DNA from: Adenophora triphylla var. japonica
Lineage: Eukaryota; Streptophyta; Magnoliopsida; Asterales; Campanulaceae
Length of the DNA: 64,000 nucleotides
Reading direction: 5' to 3'
NCBI GenBank assembly: GCA_022495995.1
Contig: JAFEMH010000524.1
Span: 310,001 to 374,000 of the forward strand
Positions 21,152 to 32,279 of the stretch are shown here, in pieces. Every line of letters starts with the position of its first letter. Position 1 is the first letter of the stretch. The notes beneath the pieces are model-generated. The model was not told where the DNA came from and did not search any database. It saw only the letters and a list, made by a program, of their open reading frames with translations. Made by a program: the position numbers and the translations under genes.

Positions 21152-21263
21152 TAAAATGATCAAATCGACTATTATGGGAATACTACATGCTATGTTGAAG
21201 GGGCAGTTATGTTGGATCAGTATTATTTGATGATTTCTGGAAAACACAAAATCTTGTCCGCTC
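20651..21263. other. Non-coding stretch with (GTAA)n microsatellite
   Basis: No gene seen. An AAGTAAGT-type tetranucleotide run spans about 21,110-21,150. TGTTCCATTTCTTTTCTTA at 21,059-21,077 is copied again at 21,331-21,349. Confidence 0.5.
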
Positions 21264-21306
21264 AAGAACTAGAGATTCATGAGGACCTCATGAATCTCTA
21301 GTTCTT
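21264..21306. repeat. Perfect 21+1+21 palindrome
   Basis: The left arm AAGAACTAGAGATTCATGAG(G) is an exact inverse of the right arm with a single central A. Part of it (AGAGATTCATGAGGACCTCA) is copied again at 21,416-21,435. It would extrude as a near-perfect hairpin. Confidence 0.9.
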
Positions 21307-21714
21307 AACCTAGTAAAGTTAATAAATGAAATGTTCCATTTCTTTTCTTAACCTAGTAAAGTTAATGTTAAAGCTATGGAGGGGAGGGATACATGTATAC
21401 ATTAAAAATAACATAGAGATTCATGAGGACCTCATGGAATATAATGATAGGGTTCTAGATCCCATTTTGGGGCGATTGACGGCATCGCGGACGGTGATTA
21501 TGTCGCCTACGTTTGAGCGCCTGATATCAATCCTGGCACACTAGATGCACCTTAGGTCGGATCTTGTGTAAAGTCAAAGGGGGAGGGAGGTGAATGTCTA
21601 AAATTAGGAAGACTTGGATGGAAGTATTATTAAGGAATTAGAATCCTAATCATTGTCTAAAATTAGGAAGAAAAAACTTAGTGGCACTGCTTATAGGGTA
21701 TTGTGGTTGGTGGT

Positions 21715-22188
21715 TAACATCTTAAAATATAAACAAGATGAGAGTCGTTCTATCCACAGCTATCAAAATCCGTCCATCTTTCGTTTCGAAAGACAGAGCA
21801 AACAAATTCTCCACTGTTTGAGCAAAGGATTTTCTGTTTAATAACAGTTTTTCCAGTTTCACTGACCTCTTCTCTCTAAGGATCTCAAACATCACAGCCA
21901 TATTTGTGACAGTGTCTGTTTTCTCTTCACTGGTGTTATACTGTTACCTTGTTTTTACTTGTGACCGTATAACACCAATGAAGAGTAAAACAGGCACTGT
22001 CACAAACATGGCTGTGATGTTTGAGATCCTTAGAGAGAAGAACGATAGCTGAAAAATTTCTTATTAAACAGAAAATCTTTTGCTCAGACAGTCGAGAACT
22101 TGTTTGCTCTGTCTTTCTTGGTCAAAGATTGGATAGGGTTTTGATAGTTGTGGATGAGAAAGACTCTCATCTTGTTTATAAATGTTAA
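21715..22188. repeat. Long foldback: two about 225-bp inverted arms, 25-nt loop
   Basis: Left arm 21,715-21,941, right arm 21,967-22,188. Matching blocks include CAAGATGAGAGTC, AAAGACAGAGCAAACAA, GATTTTCTGTTTAATAA, CTCTAAGGATCTCAAACATC, ACAGCCAT(A/G)TTTGTGACAG and GGTGTTATAC. Arms differ by scattered substitutions and small indels, roughly 85-90 per cent alike by eye. A transcript would form a long imperfect hairpin, a source of small RNAs. The right arm also has a short frame (GTVTNMAVMFEILREKNDS) of unknown origin. Confidence 0.85.
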
Positions 22189-22960
22189 TTTAATTCATCA
22201 TTGTAAAATTATATATTTTACAACAAAGAATTAAATATTAATATTTAAAATTATTCACAATAGTAATAATTTAGGTCTATCCAAAAGCCGAAATTTCTTT
22301 ATTTTCGATTATAAAGCAAGTAGACAAAGTGATATTTGCATTTCATATAATCGTGCATTTCGGGATGGGATAGGTTTATCAAACAGGCACTTAAAGGATA
22401 GAGTATGTATTGATTCCATATCAACAAGTGTTGAATTTCAACTACCTAACCAACTAAGCTGCCTGAAACATATATTAATAAAGTGCACAATAATTATATT
22501 GCTATAACAAGAGATAAAAATAAATTAGTAAATGTTAAACTTAATTAGGTTTCATGCTGGATTAAAGCTGGTTGGAAGCATATACTGTTTTCTTAATAAT
22601 TATATTGCTAAAGAATTGTAAAATTTGAAACTTATATGACAATTAATTTGTATAAAGTTATATCTAGGGGCGTAAGTGGTTAGGTAGGGACACCATTATC
22701 CTTTAGTTTAGTTTGAACTAGAGCTCAAGATTTGTTGATATTAAGAAGCCAACCCCAATTCTAAATCTAATTTTAAATATTAACAATTTATAATTATTCA
22801 CAATATTAATAGGTAAAAAATTCCAACAGCCCCAATTTAAGGCAGCATGGAGCATTACAATGGATAAATTGTCTCCCGAGAGTATCAATTTCAACAAGAC
22901 ATTCTTGAACTCTCGCGCTTTCACCAAAAACAACACCGGAAACTTATTGACAGGAGGTAT
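22189..22960. other. AT-rich non-coding part of CACTA-1
   Basis: No gene or repeat family recognised. A motif TTAAATATTAACAATTTATAATTATTCACAATATTAATA (22,770-22,810, in pieces) resembles 22,230-22,265, a weak internal duplication. Confidence 0.4.
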
Positions 22961-24420
22961 AGCATGCCATGCATCTGTTCTCTAAAAGATTGGAAGATTG
23001 ATTGGGATGCGCTTCGAGGCCGCCGTGCTTTTGGGATTCGGAGCGACATGTGTTCACCCTATCGTACAACGATCTGATGCCAATGATGGAGAATTTTCGA
23101 GCAGTGGCGGGTGTGGGTGAGTCGAGGAGGCTGTGGCATTTCCAGAGACAGGACGATCGATTACGGAGCAACTATCCGAATTCTTGGGATTATCGCAGAC
23201 TGGGTATCGGACATTGTCGTTGACGATAGATTCATAGACTTGACTCATATAGCCAGATTGAGTCGGACCGATGACTGTTTGATCTATCCACTTCCTTAGA
23301 TATATTCATGTTGCTCATTACGTGCACGCACTACTTACTGCGGATACATCGGAGTGTGTCCGGCTACGCTGTTAGAGATCATCGGGCGGGCGAGAGGTGA
23401 TCAAGGAGTTGACATCCGGCATATTCAATGCGGACGGGGAGCGATGGACATCATTCCACTTGTTGCTAGCGGAGACATACCACGACATTGATAGATTAGC
23501 CGGAGGATCCCGAGTACATGGGTTCGGGCGGCCCAAATTACTATCATTGTGGGTGTATGAGAGATTGCGCTTGATCTCGCCACGCCGGAGGGGCGAAGGC
23601 ATTACCTTGGGTGGCCCGGACAGCGCGAGGATATTGAGGATGCCGCTACTGAGAGTTGGCATAGGAGGTTGGCCTTGGCCCGATATGAGACCGCAAACCT
23701 GTACTATTGGATTCCGGCATGGGGATTGTAGACTATGAGAGATATTCAGGACGAGTCAGTGATTGTCCGACTTCCGGGACTACATGTATCATCCTTTTGC
23801 ATTCCATCTCTAGTGAGCAGACATTACGGATACCCGCAGTAGACCATTCGAACTTTGAGAGAGCAGTTGATGACTAATACCATGCCGATGATTATCACTG
23901 AGCCTCGGACTACACATTTCTTTGGAAGAGCATTTCTAGAGGGCTTTCTTCCGATATGACCACTACTCCGTCAGACTAGAGGTAGCACATTTTTGACCAC
24001 CGAGTATCTGATATGGTACGAGGAGCAGCAAGGTCCTATACAGCTGATGATAGAGGCTTGACGCCGAGAGTATTTTGGGGCAGACTATTCTTCCAGCCGG
24101 ACATTAAGAGACATAGAGTCCAAGAGCAACCCTGATGAAATCACTGGCAACATTGCAGCAGATTATGAGAGACGGGAGCTTCGGAGAGCTGCTTTGAGAA
24201 ATGATCCCGAAGTGATAGCTCGCAGAGAGGCCTTGAGGCGGGAAAGAAGCGATGCGAGAGCTACCGAGACTTATTGATCCACCGTCTCACACTATACGAG
24301 CCGGGACGAGGTCGGGCCCGGCTTTTCGACATACCTAGACCAAAGACCTCCCGGGGACCGAGGCGGAGGAAGAGTAGAGATTCGAGTTCGGGAGAGGGAA
24401 CGAGTTCCTAGACACTTTAA
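22960..24420 (+). pseudogene. DUF7745/PMD-like ORF carried by CACTA-1 (many frameshifts)
   Basis: Plus-strand coding remnants in changing frames: HLLLAETYHDIDRLAGGSRV, PKLLSLWVYERLRL, EDIEDAATESWHRRLALARY, IPAWGL, VIVRLPGLHVSS, PMIITEPRTTHFFGRAFLEG, TTEYLIWYEEQQGPIQLMIE, IAADYERRELRRAALRNDPE, and a basic Arg-rich tail ending near 24,425. The block 'LAETY..L......G...LL.LW..ERL' is shared by the retroelement-associated DUF7745 and PMD families; I cannot decide between them. At least five stops or shifts are seen (for example near 23,480, 23,580, 23,735, 23,960, 24,060, 24,275). It lies just upstream of the TNP2 gene on the same strand. Function unknown. Confidence 0.5.
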
Positions 24421-24628
24421 GAAGATCTATTAATATATTGTTAAATATGAGTTAGAAGCTTTAAATTTATTTTAAGAAGATATGTGTTGCTTTTAAGTTT
24501 GTAATTCAAATTTAGGGAATAATAATACATTAATTACTTCTAAACTGTTAATATATTATGAAATCAAATAATTATTAACATCCCAATTTTGTTTCATCCG
24601 TCGATTAAATTGAGTGTACGTATAATAT

Positions 24629-27600
24629 ATGGATTGCAATGCAGGAGTGATGTCTGTTAACGATGATCGTAGTTGGATGTACAAGCGGAAGTTGCCGAAT
24701 CATAGCAGTATCAATCCTGAGTTTATAAGAGGGTTGAAGGGGTTTATTGAATTTGCTGAATCAAATCCCAGTCACATGAATAATGATGGTAAGATTAGGT
24801 GTCCATGCACCAGGTGTTGTAATGTCAAGTATCTAAGCTTGATCGATACTCAGAAACATCTTTTGCGTAACGGGTTTGAAGTTGGGTACAAACGGTGGAC
24901 TCGTCATGGTGAGCAAATGATATTGCTCACAAATGTTGCGAATAATCCCCCCAAGAATATTCATGTACCTCCCGAACCTGAACCTATTATTCAGGATAAT
25001 GAAGAACCACCTTTGAATATGGAAGATATGGTTAGGGATGCAGCCGATCCTGAATTCGATTGGTCAGAGAACCAACAGCAAGAACCAACCCCTGCAGCCA
25101 AGAAATTTATTGATGCTATGGACTCTCTGCAAAGAGAAGGTCTATCCAGGTTGCGAGATCGGTGTGTTGGAGGCCGTGGTGAGCTCCTTAACATAAAGGG
25201 CGGTGCAATATTAGCTAGTCTGCTTATAATCGTATCATGAAAGCAATTAAGCGGATGTTGCCGAAAGAGAATAAGATGGTTACAAACTTTTATGAGACAA
25301 AGAAGTTGTTTGGGCAGATTGAGCTATGTTATGAAAAGATTGATGCGTGTAAGAATGACTGCATGCTATTCTACAAGGAAGATTCACAGAAGACAGAGTG
25401 TTCAATTTGCGGACAAAGTAGATATAAGCCAAATTGGAGGGGTAGTTCAAAACACAAGAAAAACAAACCACATAAGCAGTTGCGTTACGTGTCGTTGATT
25501 CCAAGACTACAATGCCTCTATGCATCTAAATCTACTACAGAAGCAATACGTTGGCATAAGGAAAGTTTGCGTGAAGAGGGTGTGTTGATTCATCCCAGTG
25601 ATGGGGAGGCATGGAAACACTTTGATGAGACTTATCCTGACTTTGCGTCTGAAGCAAGAAATATACGGTTATGCATCTACTCTGATGGTTTCAATCCATT
25701 TGGTCCTGGGGCAAAATCTTACTCTTGTTGGCCGGTTATAGCCACTGTCTACAATCTTCCGCTCTGGTTGTGTATGAGTGATCCCTACATGTTCTTGTCG
25801 TTATTCATCCCGGCCCAAACTTGGCCACAGGAGGAACATTGACGTCTATCTCCGACCTTTGATGGACGAATTGAAACAGCTTTGGGAGGATGGGATCGAA
25901 ACGTGGGATGCTTTCAAGCGAGAGAATTTTAGCATGAAGGCTGCGTTGATGTGGACAGTTAATGACTTCCCTGCATATGGGATGTTATCGGGTTGGAGCA
26001 CCCACGGGAAGTTGGCCTGTCCATATTGTATGAGTGACACAAAGTCTTTCACGCTCACGCACTCTGGAAAACCATGTTGGTTCGATTGCCATAGATAATT
26101 TCTTCCGGAGGACCACCCATTCAGGACCCAGAAGAATGCATTTAAAAAGAACAAGATTGACCACGATGAGGCCTCGATTCGTTTAAGTGATGACACGGTA
26201 TATGAGAAGGTATCTAGATTGCCCGATCCTCGGTGGGGAAAAAAGTTTTCGAAGACCAAAATACAAGGGTTTGGGACTTCCCATAACTGGACCAAGAGGA
26301 GTATATTTTGGGAGCTGCCATACTAGAAAACAAATCTCATTCAACATAACCTTGACGTGATGCACATTGAGAAGAATGTATTCGATAATATTTTTAACAC
26401 GTTGATGGATTTCAAGGCAACAACTAAAGACAACGAAAAAGCTCGAATGGACCTTAAGGAAATCTGTAAGCGGCCAGCCTTAGACTTGGTACACGTCAAT
26501 GGTAAACCAGTTAGACCGTTGGCTCAATACGTGCTTACAAAGGAAAAAAAAAACTCCTCCTCCTGAAATGGCTCAGGGATTTAAGGCTTCCAGATGATTA
26601 CGCGTCTAACATTGGTAACAGTGTCAATGTAGAGGAGGGGAAAGTGCAGGGTTTGAAGAGTCACGATTGCCACGTTTTGTTGGATAGGCTACTTCCGATT
26701 GCTCTCAAGGGTCTCTTGCCTGACAATATCTGGGTGGCGTTAACAGAGTTAAGTGAGTTTTTCCGAGCATTAACATCGACCACACTGCGTGTTGATCACA
26801 TGAAAAAGATTGAGGAGAGCATCGTAGTGACTTTGTGCAAACTTGAGAAGATATTTCCTCCTTCATTCTTTGATTCTATGGAGCATTTAACGGTCCACTT
26901 GGCATACGAAGTTAGAGTCGGTGGTCCAGTTCAATACAGATGGATGTATCCATTTGAGAGGTAATTGAATTTATTCTATTTCTAAATAATTTGAGCGTTA
27001 ACAATATACCTTCTTTAACATTATTTATGTTTTAATCTACGAATGACTTTTAGGTATCTAGGCCAATTGAAAAGGAAGATGAGCAATAGGGCCATGGTCG
27101 AGGCCTCAATTTCAGAGGCTGTTATTATAGATGAGACTGTTGCCTTTGTCGAAACATATTTTCCTCCTGATGTTGATACGAGATTGACTATGGTTGGCCG
27201 CAATTACGATGGTGATTGTTCATCTAAGGGAAACATCTCTATATTTTCATCCCCTGGTCGGTTCCTCGGCAAACGAGTTGGTACGCATACGTTAACCGTT
27301 AAAGAGTTTGCCGCGGTCTCACTCTATGTTCTTCTTAACTGTGACGAGGTTGGGGAATATATCAAGTCAGTCATTGATGTTATGTTTATGCCTCGTCGAT
27401 TAAATTATGCATGTTTAATTACCTGCATATGAAATGCCTTGTTTAACCCTATTGCTGAATGTTTGAAGATTTAGCTCAGGATTTATCTCCAGAACTCATC
27501 GCAACTAGGACAGATAGAGAATTTCCAAACTGGCTAAGGAAATATGTAAATAATTCGTTTCATTCAAATTTATTCTATACACTTTTTTAAACATTCAATC

Positions 27601-28457
27601 TTAAAATTGTATTAAATTGGTTACATATTGTCTTATAGAGAGCTGAACATCCGGGTGATGCCAAAGCTGCGAGGTTAAGACATTTAGCATCAACTCCATA
27701 CTTGAACGTTAATTTATACAACGGTTATTTCGTGAATGGCTATGTGTTTCATACCAAATCTTACGGGGGCTCTAAGTTAACGTGGAATAGCGGTGTGAAG
27801 CTTAAAGGAAACCTTGATTATTATGGCGTCCTGAAAGAAGTAGTCGAGGTGGAGTATTTGGGTAGAAACAATGTTGTCTTGTTCAATTGTGATTGGCGAG
27901 ATGCTGTGTGAGGTGTTAAGAAGCACGCCATATTTGACCTCGTCGATGTAAAGGACTCGTCCAGACATAATGGGGATGACGTCTTCATCTTAGCATCTCA
28001 AGCACAACAGGTATACATGACTCCCTACCCTCGTCCGCGACCCGACGGATGGTGGGCTGTCTGGATGACCAAGGCTAGGAGCATGATTGACAACCTACCC
28101 TCGTCGACAACTACAGAGTCGTCATTAGAAATACCCTATCAAGAGGATGAAATGCCAGTGCCACCTAACGTTTCATCAGCTAATCATCCAGTAGATGATG
28201 TCACTCATATTCCTCAAAATGTTGATGAACCCGAGGAGGATTTCTTACCAGTGAATTTTCCACCTCCTCCGCCTCGTTCAGGTCATCTCGCGCACATTGA
28301 TATTTATGAATCAGAGGAAGAGGAAGAGGAAGAGGAAGAGGAAGAGGAAGAGGAAGAGGAACCAGAGTTTGATTCATCAGAGTCCGAAGACGAAGATGAA
28401 GAACTCGAGTTTTGTAGTAATTCAGAGTCCAGTGATGATGATGGGGACGAAGATTAA
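24629..28457 (+). pseudogene. TNP2-type CACTA transposase (Transposase_21) of CACTA-1
   Basis: Domains in order: transposase-associated N-terminal domain (24,680-24,910: SWMYKRKLP, PCTRCCNV, HLLRNGFEVGYKRWTRHGE); TNP2/Transposase_21 (25,300-26,500: YTCW-type YSCWPVIATVYNLPLWLCM, DVYLRPLMDELKQLWEDGIE, AYGMLSGWSTHGKLACPYC, NLDVMHIEKNVFDNIFNTLM); DUF4218 (26,644-27,130: LPDNIWVALTELSEFFRALT, EKIFPPSFFDSMEHLTVHLA) split by a 93-bp GT-AG intron at 26,961-27,053; DUF4216 (about 27,700-27,980: GYVFHTKSY, VEYLGRNNVVLFNCDW); and a C-terminal acidic tail with about 20 Glu. This is the catalytic protein of CACTA elements. Breaks: stop/shift near 25,215-25,240, shifts near 25,815-25,850, TAA at 26,096, TAG at 26,324 (Trp in relatives) and a shift in the A-run at 26,540. 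Confidence 0.92.
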
Positions 28458-28459
28458 TA

Positions 28460-28625
28460 ATAGCTTAAAGTTTTATATGTATTGTGAATGCTTTAGATTA
28501 TTAGAACTTTAAAGTTTTATATGTATTGTGAATTCTTTATATTATTAATAGTTTAAAGTTTTATATGTATTGTGAATGCTTTAGATTATTAGAACTTTAA
28601 AGTTTTATATGTATTGTGAATATAT
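28460..28625 (+). repeat. Tandem repeat of about 49 bp after the TNP2 gene
   Basis: Four copies of TTTAAAGTTTTATATGTATT followed by GTGAATGCTTTAGATTATTA or a close variant. It lies between the end of TNP2 and the start of the Ptta gene, in their 3' or 5' untranslated DNA. Confidence 0.85.
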
Positions 28626-28676
28626 TGTTTCGTATTGTTAAAGTTGTATATTTTAATATTTTTAGTGTATTTAGAT

Positions 28677-30421
28677 ATGAGGTCTAGTAGAGCGGGCAAG
28701 AAGACACGCCCCATTTACACATCTATTACTGGGACGCAACCATCCCGATCCAGTACAGCTGCCGGCGGTACTTCTGATGTCGACCCTACACTTTCTAGTA
28801 CCAGCTCCACCTCTGGGCCCAATACTCATACTTCTGTCGATTTTGAGGGGAGGATATATGTCCAGATATTGCCACTTTATGACCAGTAAGTAACTCTTCA
28901 TTAATTTGATAAAAGTTGGTTCCTTTTTGTTTTATATATAATTCATTATTTAAGTTAAAATGTTATTGTATAAATATACTTGGCAGGTTTGTAGGTGGAT
29001 ACCCTACCCCAGGGACTAAGATCGGGCAGTATTGGCGGTCTCAGGTCATGATAGAGTTTTGGTCCAACTGGAAATCATTGCCACCGGGGGAGAAGGAGAA
29101 TGCTTGGGAGGAGTTTAAGGTAATGTGTTAATGTTTTTATTTAAAACTTAAATGTTAGTTTGTTATTAAAATGTTATAATTAATAATGATTATACTCTTT
29201 TAGTTTTGTAATGTTATCATTATATGTTGTAGGGGAAATTTTGTTGGGCGCCGGATATCGACGAGGCGACGGCTAGATATGTTTTCGATAAACAGTGTTT
29301 GAAGTTATTTAGGGATCATATTGGTAACATATTTATCTATTCTTAATTAGTTTAATTAACAATGATTATACTCTTTTAATTTTATAATGTCATCATTATA
29401 TGTTTACGAGATATTCATATTTTTTATAGGTAACACGAAGTCTAAATTTTTTATTAAGCGGCTCGAGGCGAAATTACAGCCATTGACACCTCAATGGATG
29501 ACCGAGGAGGTGTTTCTTTGCTTTTGCGAATATTGGGCGTCGGATGTGGAAAAAGCTATGGCCGAATAGGCTAAGGCAAATAGAGCAGGCTCCTCGGGGT
29601 CGGCAATGAAGCATACAATGGGGACAATCCCGGTCAGCGAGCATCACTACCGTATGGTATGTATGTTAGTTTAAATGTAGTAGTGTATGCATGCTTTTAA
29701 ATAGGTTTATGTACGTATGTTGCATTTATACAATTTCAAAATAATAATCTCGCTTATTTTATTTATTGGAAAGGGATCATGGTCCGAATGTCAATTTTTT
29801 GGATGTTTTCGTTAGCACCCATGTTCGGACTCCTACAGCGCCCGATAAACCTCCGCAATGGGTTGATGATCGCTCTGCTAATGCCTTTGTAAGTAAACTA
29901 TCATTAAATGACTTGATTTTGAATATGTAAATTTATTTATGTACATTACATTGTGTATATGATTATAATTGTTTGTTTTATTTTGACAGAGTACATATCA
30001 AGCCGCCGTTGTTCCCGAAGGAACGCCTCCCGGCCAGCCCGTTCCCTTCGTACCTGATGTTTGGTGCTCGTTCACCTCTGAGGGACATCCAAAGAGAGGA
30101 GACCGAGTATTAGGGATGGGGGATTACGGGCGGCAATGCCCATCGACATCGACCGGCCGTCGGCCAAATGTTTTCCCGCCCAGGTATCATGATCCGAGGG
30201 TCGACACTCTGCAAGCTGAGTTGGCTGAGGAGAGACGCGAGGCTGCAGAGGCTAGGGCAAAGCTTGTGGAGGCTTTGGAGGCTCAGGCGCATATGCAGGA
30301 GGAGAGTGATCGGCGTCAGGCAGAGACTGATAGAAAATTTGCGATGTTGATGGCCCGTCTGGACCAGGGTAATTTCCAGACTCCCCCCAATTCCCCCCGA
30401 GTTGATTACGTACTATTTTAG
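28677..30421 (+). CDS. Ptta/En/Spm-family plant transposase (Transposase_24) of CACTA-1
   Basis: Six exons on the plus strand: 28,677-about 28,887, 28,987-29,119, 29,233-29,322, 29,430-29,656, about 29,773-29,888, 29,990-30,421, all with GT-AG ends. Start MRSSRAGKKTR at 28,677. Motifs: QILPLYDQFVGGYPTPGTKI, QVMIEFWSNWKSLPPGEKEN, KFCWAPDIDEATARYVFDKQ, SEHHYRM, NFLDVFVSTHVRTPTAPDKP, then a C-terminal coiled coil (LQAELAEERREAAEARAKL) and NSPRVDYVLF. The family is the putative TnpA-like end-binding partner of CACTA transposases. One in-frame TAG at 29,567 interrupts exon 4 (EKAMAE*AKANRAG), otherwise the gene looks intact, so decay is recent compared with TNP2. It is the second gene of CACTA-1, downstream of TNP2 and on the same strand. 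Confidence 0.82.
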
Positions 30422-30424
30422 ACT

Positions 30425-30665
30425 TGTTTGTAATAACATTTGTGACATTTGGTACCCACGGGATCCCCGGCCCCCTCCTCCCCCCTCTCCCCTCCCAATT
30501 TGGTACGTTGATTTTGGTTTTTACATTGATACGCTGATTGGTACAATTTTATACTTGTTTGTAAACATTTGTGATATTTGATACCCGCGGGAGCCCCTTC
30601 CCCCTCCCCCGCCCCTCTCCCCCTCCCGATTTGGTACGGTGATATTTAGTCTTTAGTTTGGTACG
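30425..30665 (+). repeat. Two direct copies of a C-rich unit of about 125 bp
   Basis: ACTTGTTTGTAA..CATTTGTGA followed by a CCCCCTCC-rich tract and GATTTGGTACG occurs at about 30,421-30,545 and 30,551-30,665. It lies just after the Ptta stop codon, probably its 3' untranslated DNA. No terminator is assigned. Confidence 0.75.
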
Positions 30666-30777
30666 CTGATATTTGGTTTTTAGTTTTATAGTTTTAGTTT
30701 TATAAATTGAATTGTTATATCAGGTACAAAAAATTTGGTTAATTGATATTTTAAATTATTTTTTTTTATTTATTACA

Positions 30778-31376
30778 TTATCAGCGACGGAAATTTTCGT
30801 CGCTGAAATTAATTTATTTTAATTAATTTTTATTCCAGCGACAGAAATTTCCGCCGCTATATCAATTAATTTTAATTGTAATTTAATTTTATTTTTATTT
30901 TCACCGAAGGAAATTTTCGTCGCTGGACTAAAAATTAATTAAAATAAATTAATTCCAGCGACGGAAAATTCCGCCGCTGAAATTAATTTATTTTAATTAA
31001 TTTTTATTCCAGCGATGGAAATTTTCGTCGCTGAAATTAATTTAATTAATTAATTTTAATTTCAGCGATGGAATATTCCGTCGGTGAAAATAAAAATAAA
31101 ATAAAATTTTTATTTTACCGGCGGAATATTCCGTCGCTGAAATAAAAATTTAATTAAATTAAATTGATTTAGCGGCAAAAATTTCCGTCACTAATGTCAG
31201 AAAATCACCGACGGAATTAATTCCGTTGGTAAAATCAAAATATATCGGCGGAATTTGAGCCGTCGGAACACTGCGGCGGGCTGATAGCAGCGGACCACCG
31301 ACGGAATTTTTCCGTCGGTGTTTAACTTTAGCGACGGAAATTTGGTTTTAGCGACGGAAATTTCCGCCGCTAAAAC
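30778..31376. repeat. Right subterminal repeats of CACTA-1
   Basis: Dense array of CAGCGACGGAAATTTTCGTC, CCGCCGCT and TTCCGTCGGTG words in both orientations spaced by AATTAATTT runs, up to the terminal CTGGTAGTG. It mirrors the left array. Confidence 0.88.
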
Positions 31377-31393
31377 CTGTTTTTCTGGTAGTG

Positions 31394-32175
31394 ATAGCAA
31401 TCGACTATTTCACCAAGTGGATTGAAGTCAAGCCCATAGCCAAGATTACGGAGGAAAACGCCATCAACTTTATTCATGATTATATATGGTGTTGATTTGG
31501 GATTCCGCGAGCTATTGTGTCGGATAACGGGCTATAATTCTCCACAGCATTTGAAATGCAGATGAACAGATTAGGCGTCAAGCATTGGAAGTCGTCAGTC
31601 ACATATCCACAGGGTAACGGGCAAGCAGAAGCAGTGAATAAACTGGTCATATCAGCACTTAAGATGGGCTTTGTTGGTCGAGCTGGAAGCTGGTTGGACG
31701 AACTTCCCATTGCTCTTTGGGCAGTCCGCACAACCACCCGGGGGCCTATAGGTGAAACCCCATGCGCCCTTACATTTGGTTCGGAGGCCATGGCACCCGC
31801 CGAGTTACAGGTTCCTACGGCAAGGGTGGTTTTCTTTGATCACGATCAGAACGACGTCAACAGATTGATCGATTTAGATTTACTCGATGAGAAGCGAGCT
31901 ACAGTCCAACTACGAATGGTCAACTACAAGCAAAAAATCAAGGGTTACCACGAGAAGAAAGTCAAGAAGTGGTCGTTCAATGTGGGAGACTACGTGCTGA
32001 GGAAGATCGAGGTAACAGGAAGAAAAGCATAACAGAATAAGTTATCTCCTAATTGGGAAGGTCCGTACGTTGTCACTCGAGTTGTCAAAGAGGGAACCTA
32101 TATGATTGGTCATCCATAGGGTGAAGAGTTGAAACATCCGTGGCATGCTAGCCACCTTATTAAGTATTACTTTTA
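31394..32175 (+). pseudogene. Tat integrase, catalytic and C-terminal part after CACTA-1
   Basis: Continues the integrase directly after the target duplication: IDYFTKWIEVKPIAKITEEN, FGIPRAIVSDNG (second catalytic Asp), YPQGNGQAEAVNKLVISALK (catalytic Glu), WLDELPIALWAVRTTTRGPI, and the C-terminal GNYVLRKIE-type DYVLRKIE and HPWHASHLIKYYF*. All DDE residues remain between the two halves. Stops: TGA for Arg at about 31,495 (WC*FGIP), TAA for Gln at about 31,535 (GL*FS), TAA at 32,030 and TAG at 32,118. These stops could all arise by C-to-T change. Confidence 0.85.
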
Positions 32176-32279
32176 AGTTACAGCTTTCTGTTTTCCATGT
32201 GATCGGTCTACTACATCAATAAAACTGCAGTTCTATTCAAACAAAGTTGTATTATTTCTACACTTCATTCAGTTCATGA

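Larger units (their letters stand above)
10401..31393 (+). mobile_element. CACTA/En-Spm transposon CACTA-1, 20,993 bp
   Basis: Begins CACTACCAGAAA (10,401-10,412) and ends in its inverse TTTCTGGTAGTG (31,382-31,393). It is flanked by ATA on both sides (10,398-10,400 and 31,394-31,396), the 3-bp target duplication normal for CACTA. Both ends carry subterminal arrays of TTCCGTCGC/GCGACGGAA words. Plus-strand genes: TNP2-type (24,629-28,457, broken) and Ptta-type (28,677-30,421, one stop). The left half holds telomere-like arrays, a nested CACTA-2, a captured AINTEGUMENTA-like fragment, a foldback and a DUF7745/PMD-like pseudogene. It is inserted in the integrase of the Tat element in the same orientation. 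Probably no longer autonomous. Confidence 0.93.

Noticed and set aside
28297..28512. Basic RKRKRK frame
   Set aside because: Shadow of the poly-Glu tail of the TNP2 gene in another frame.
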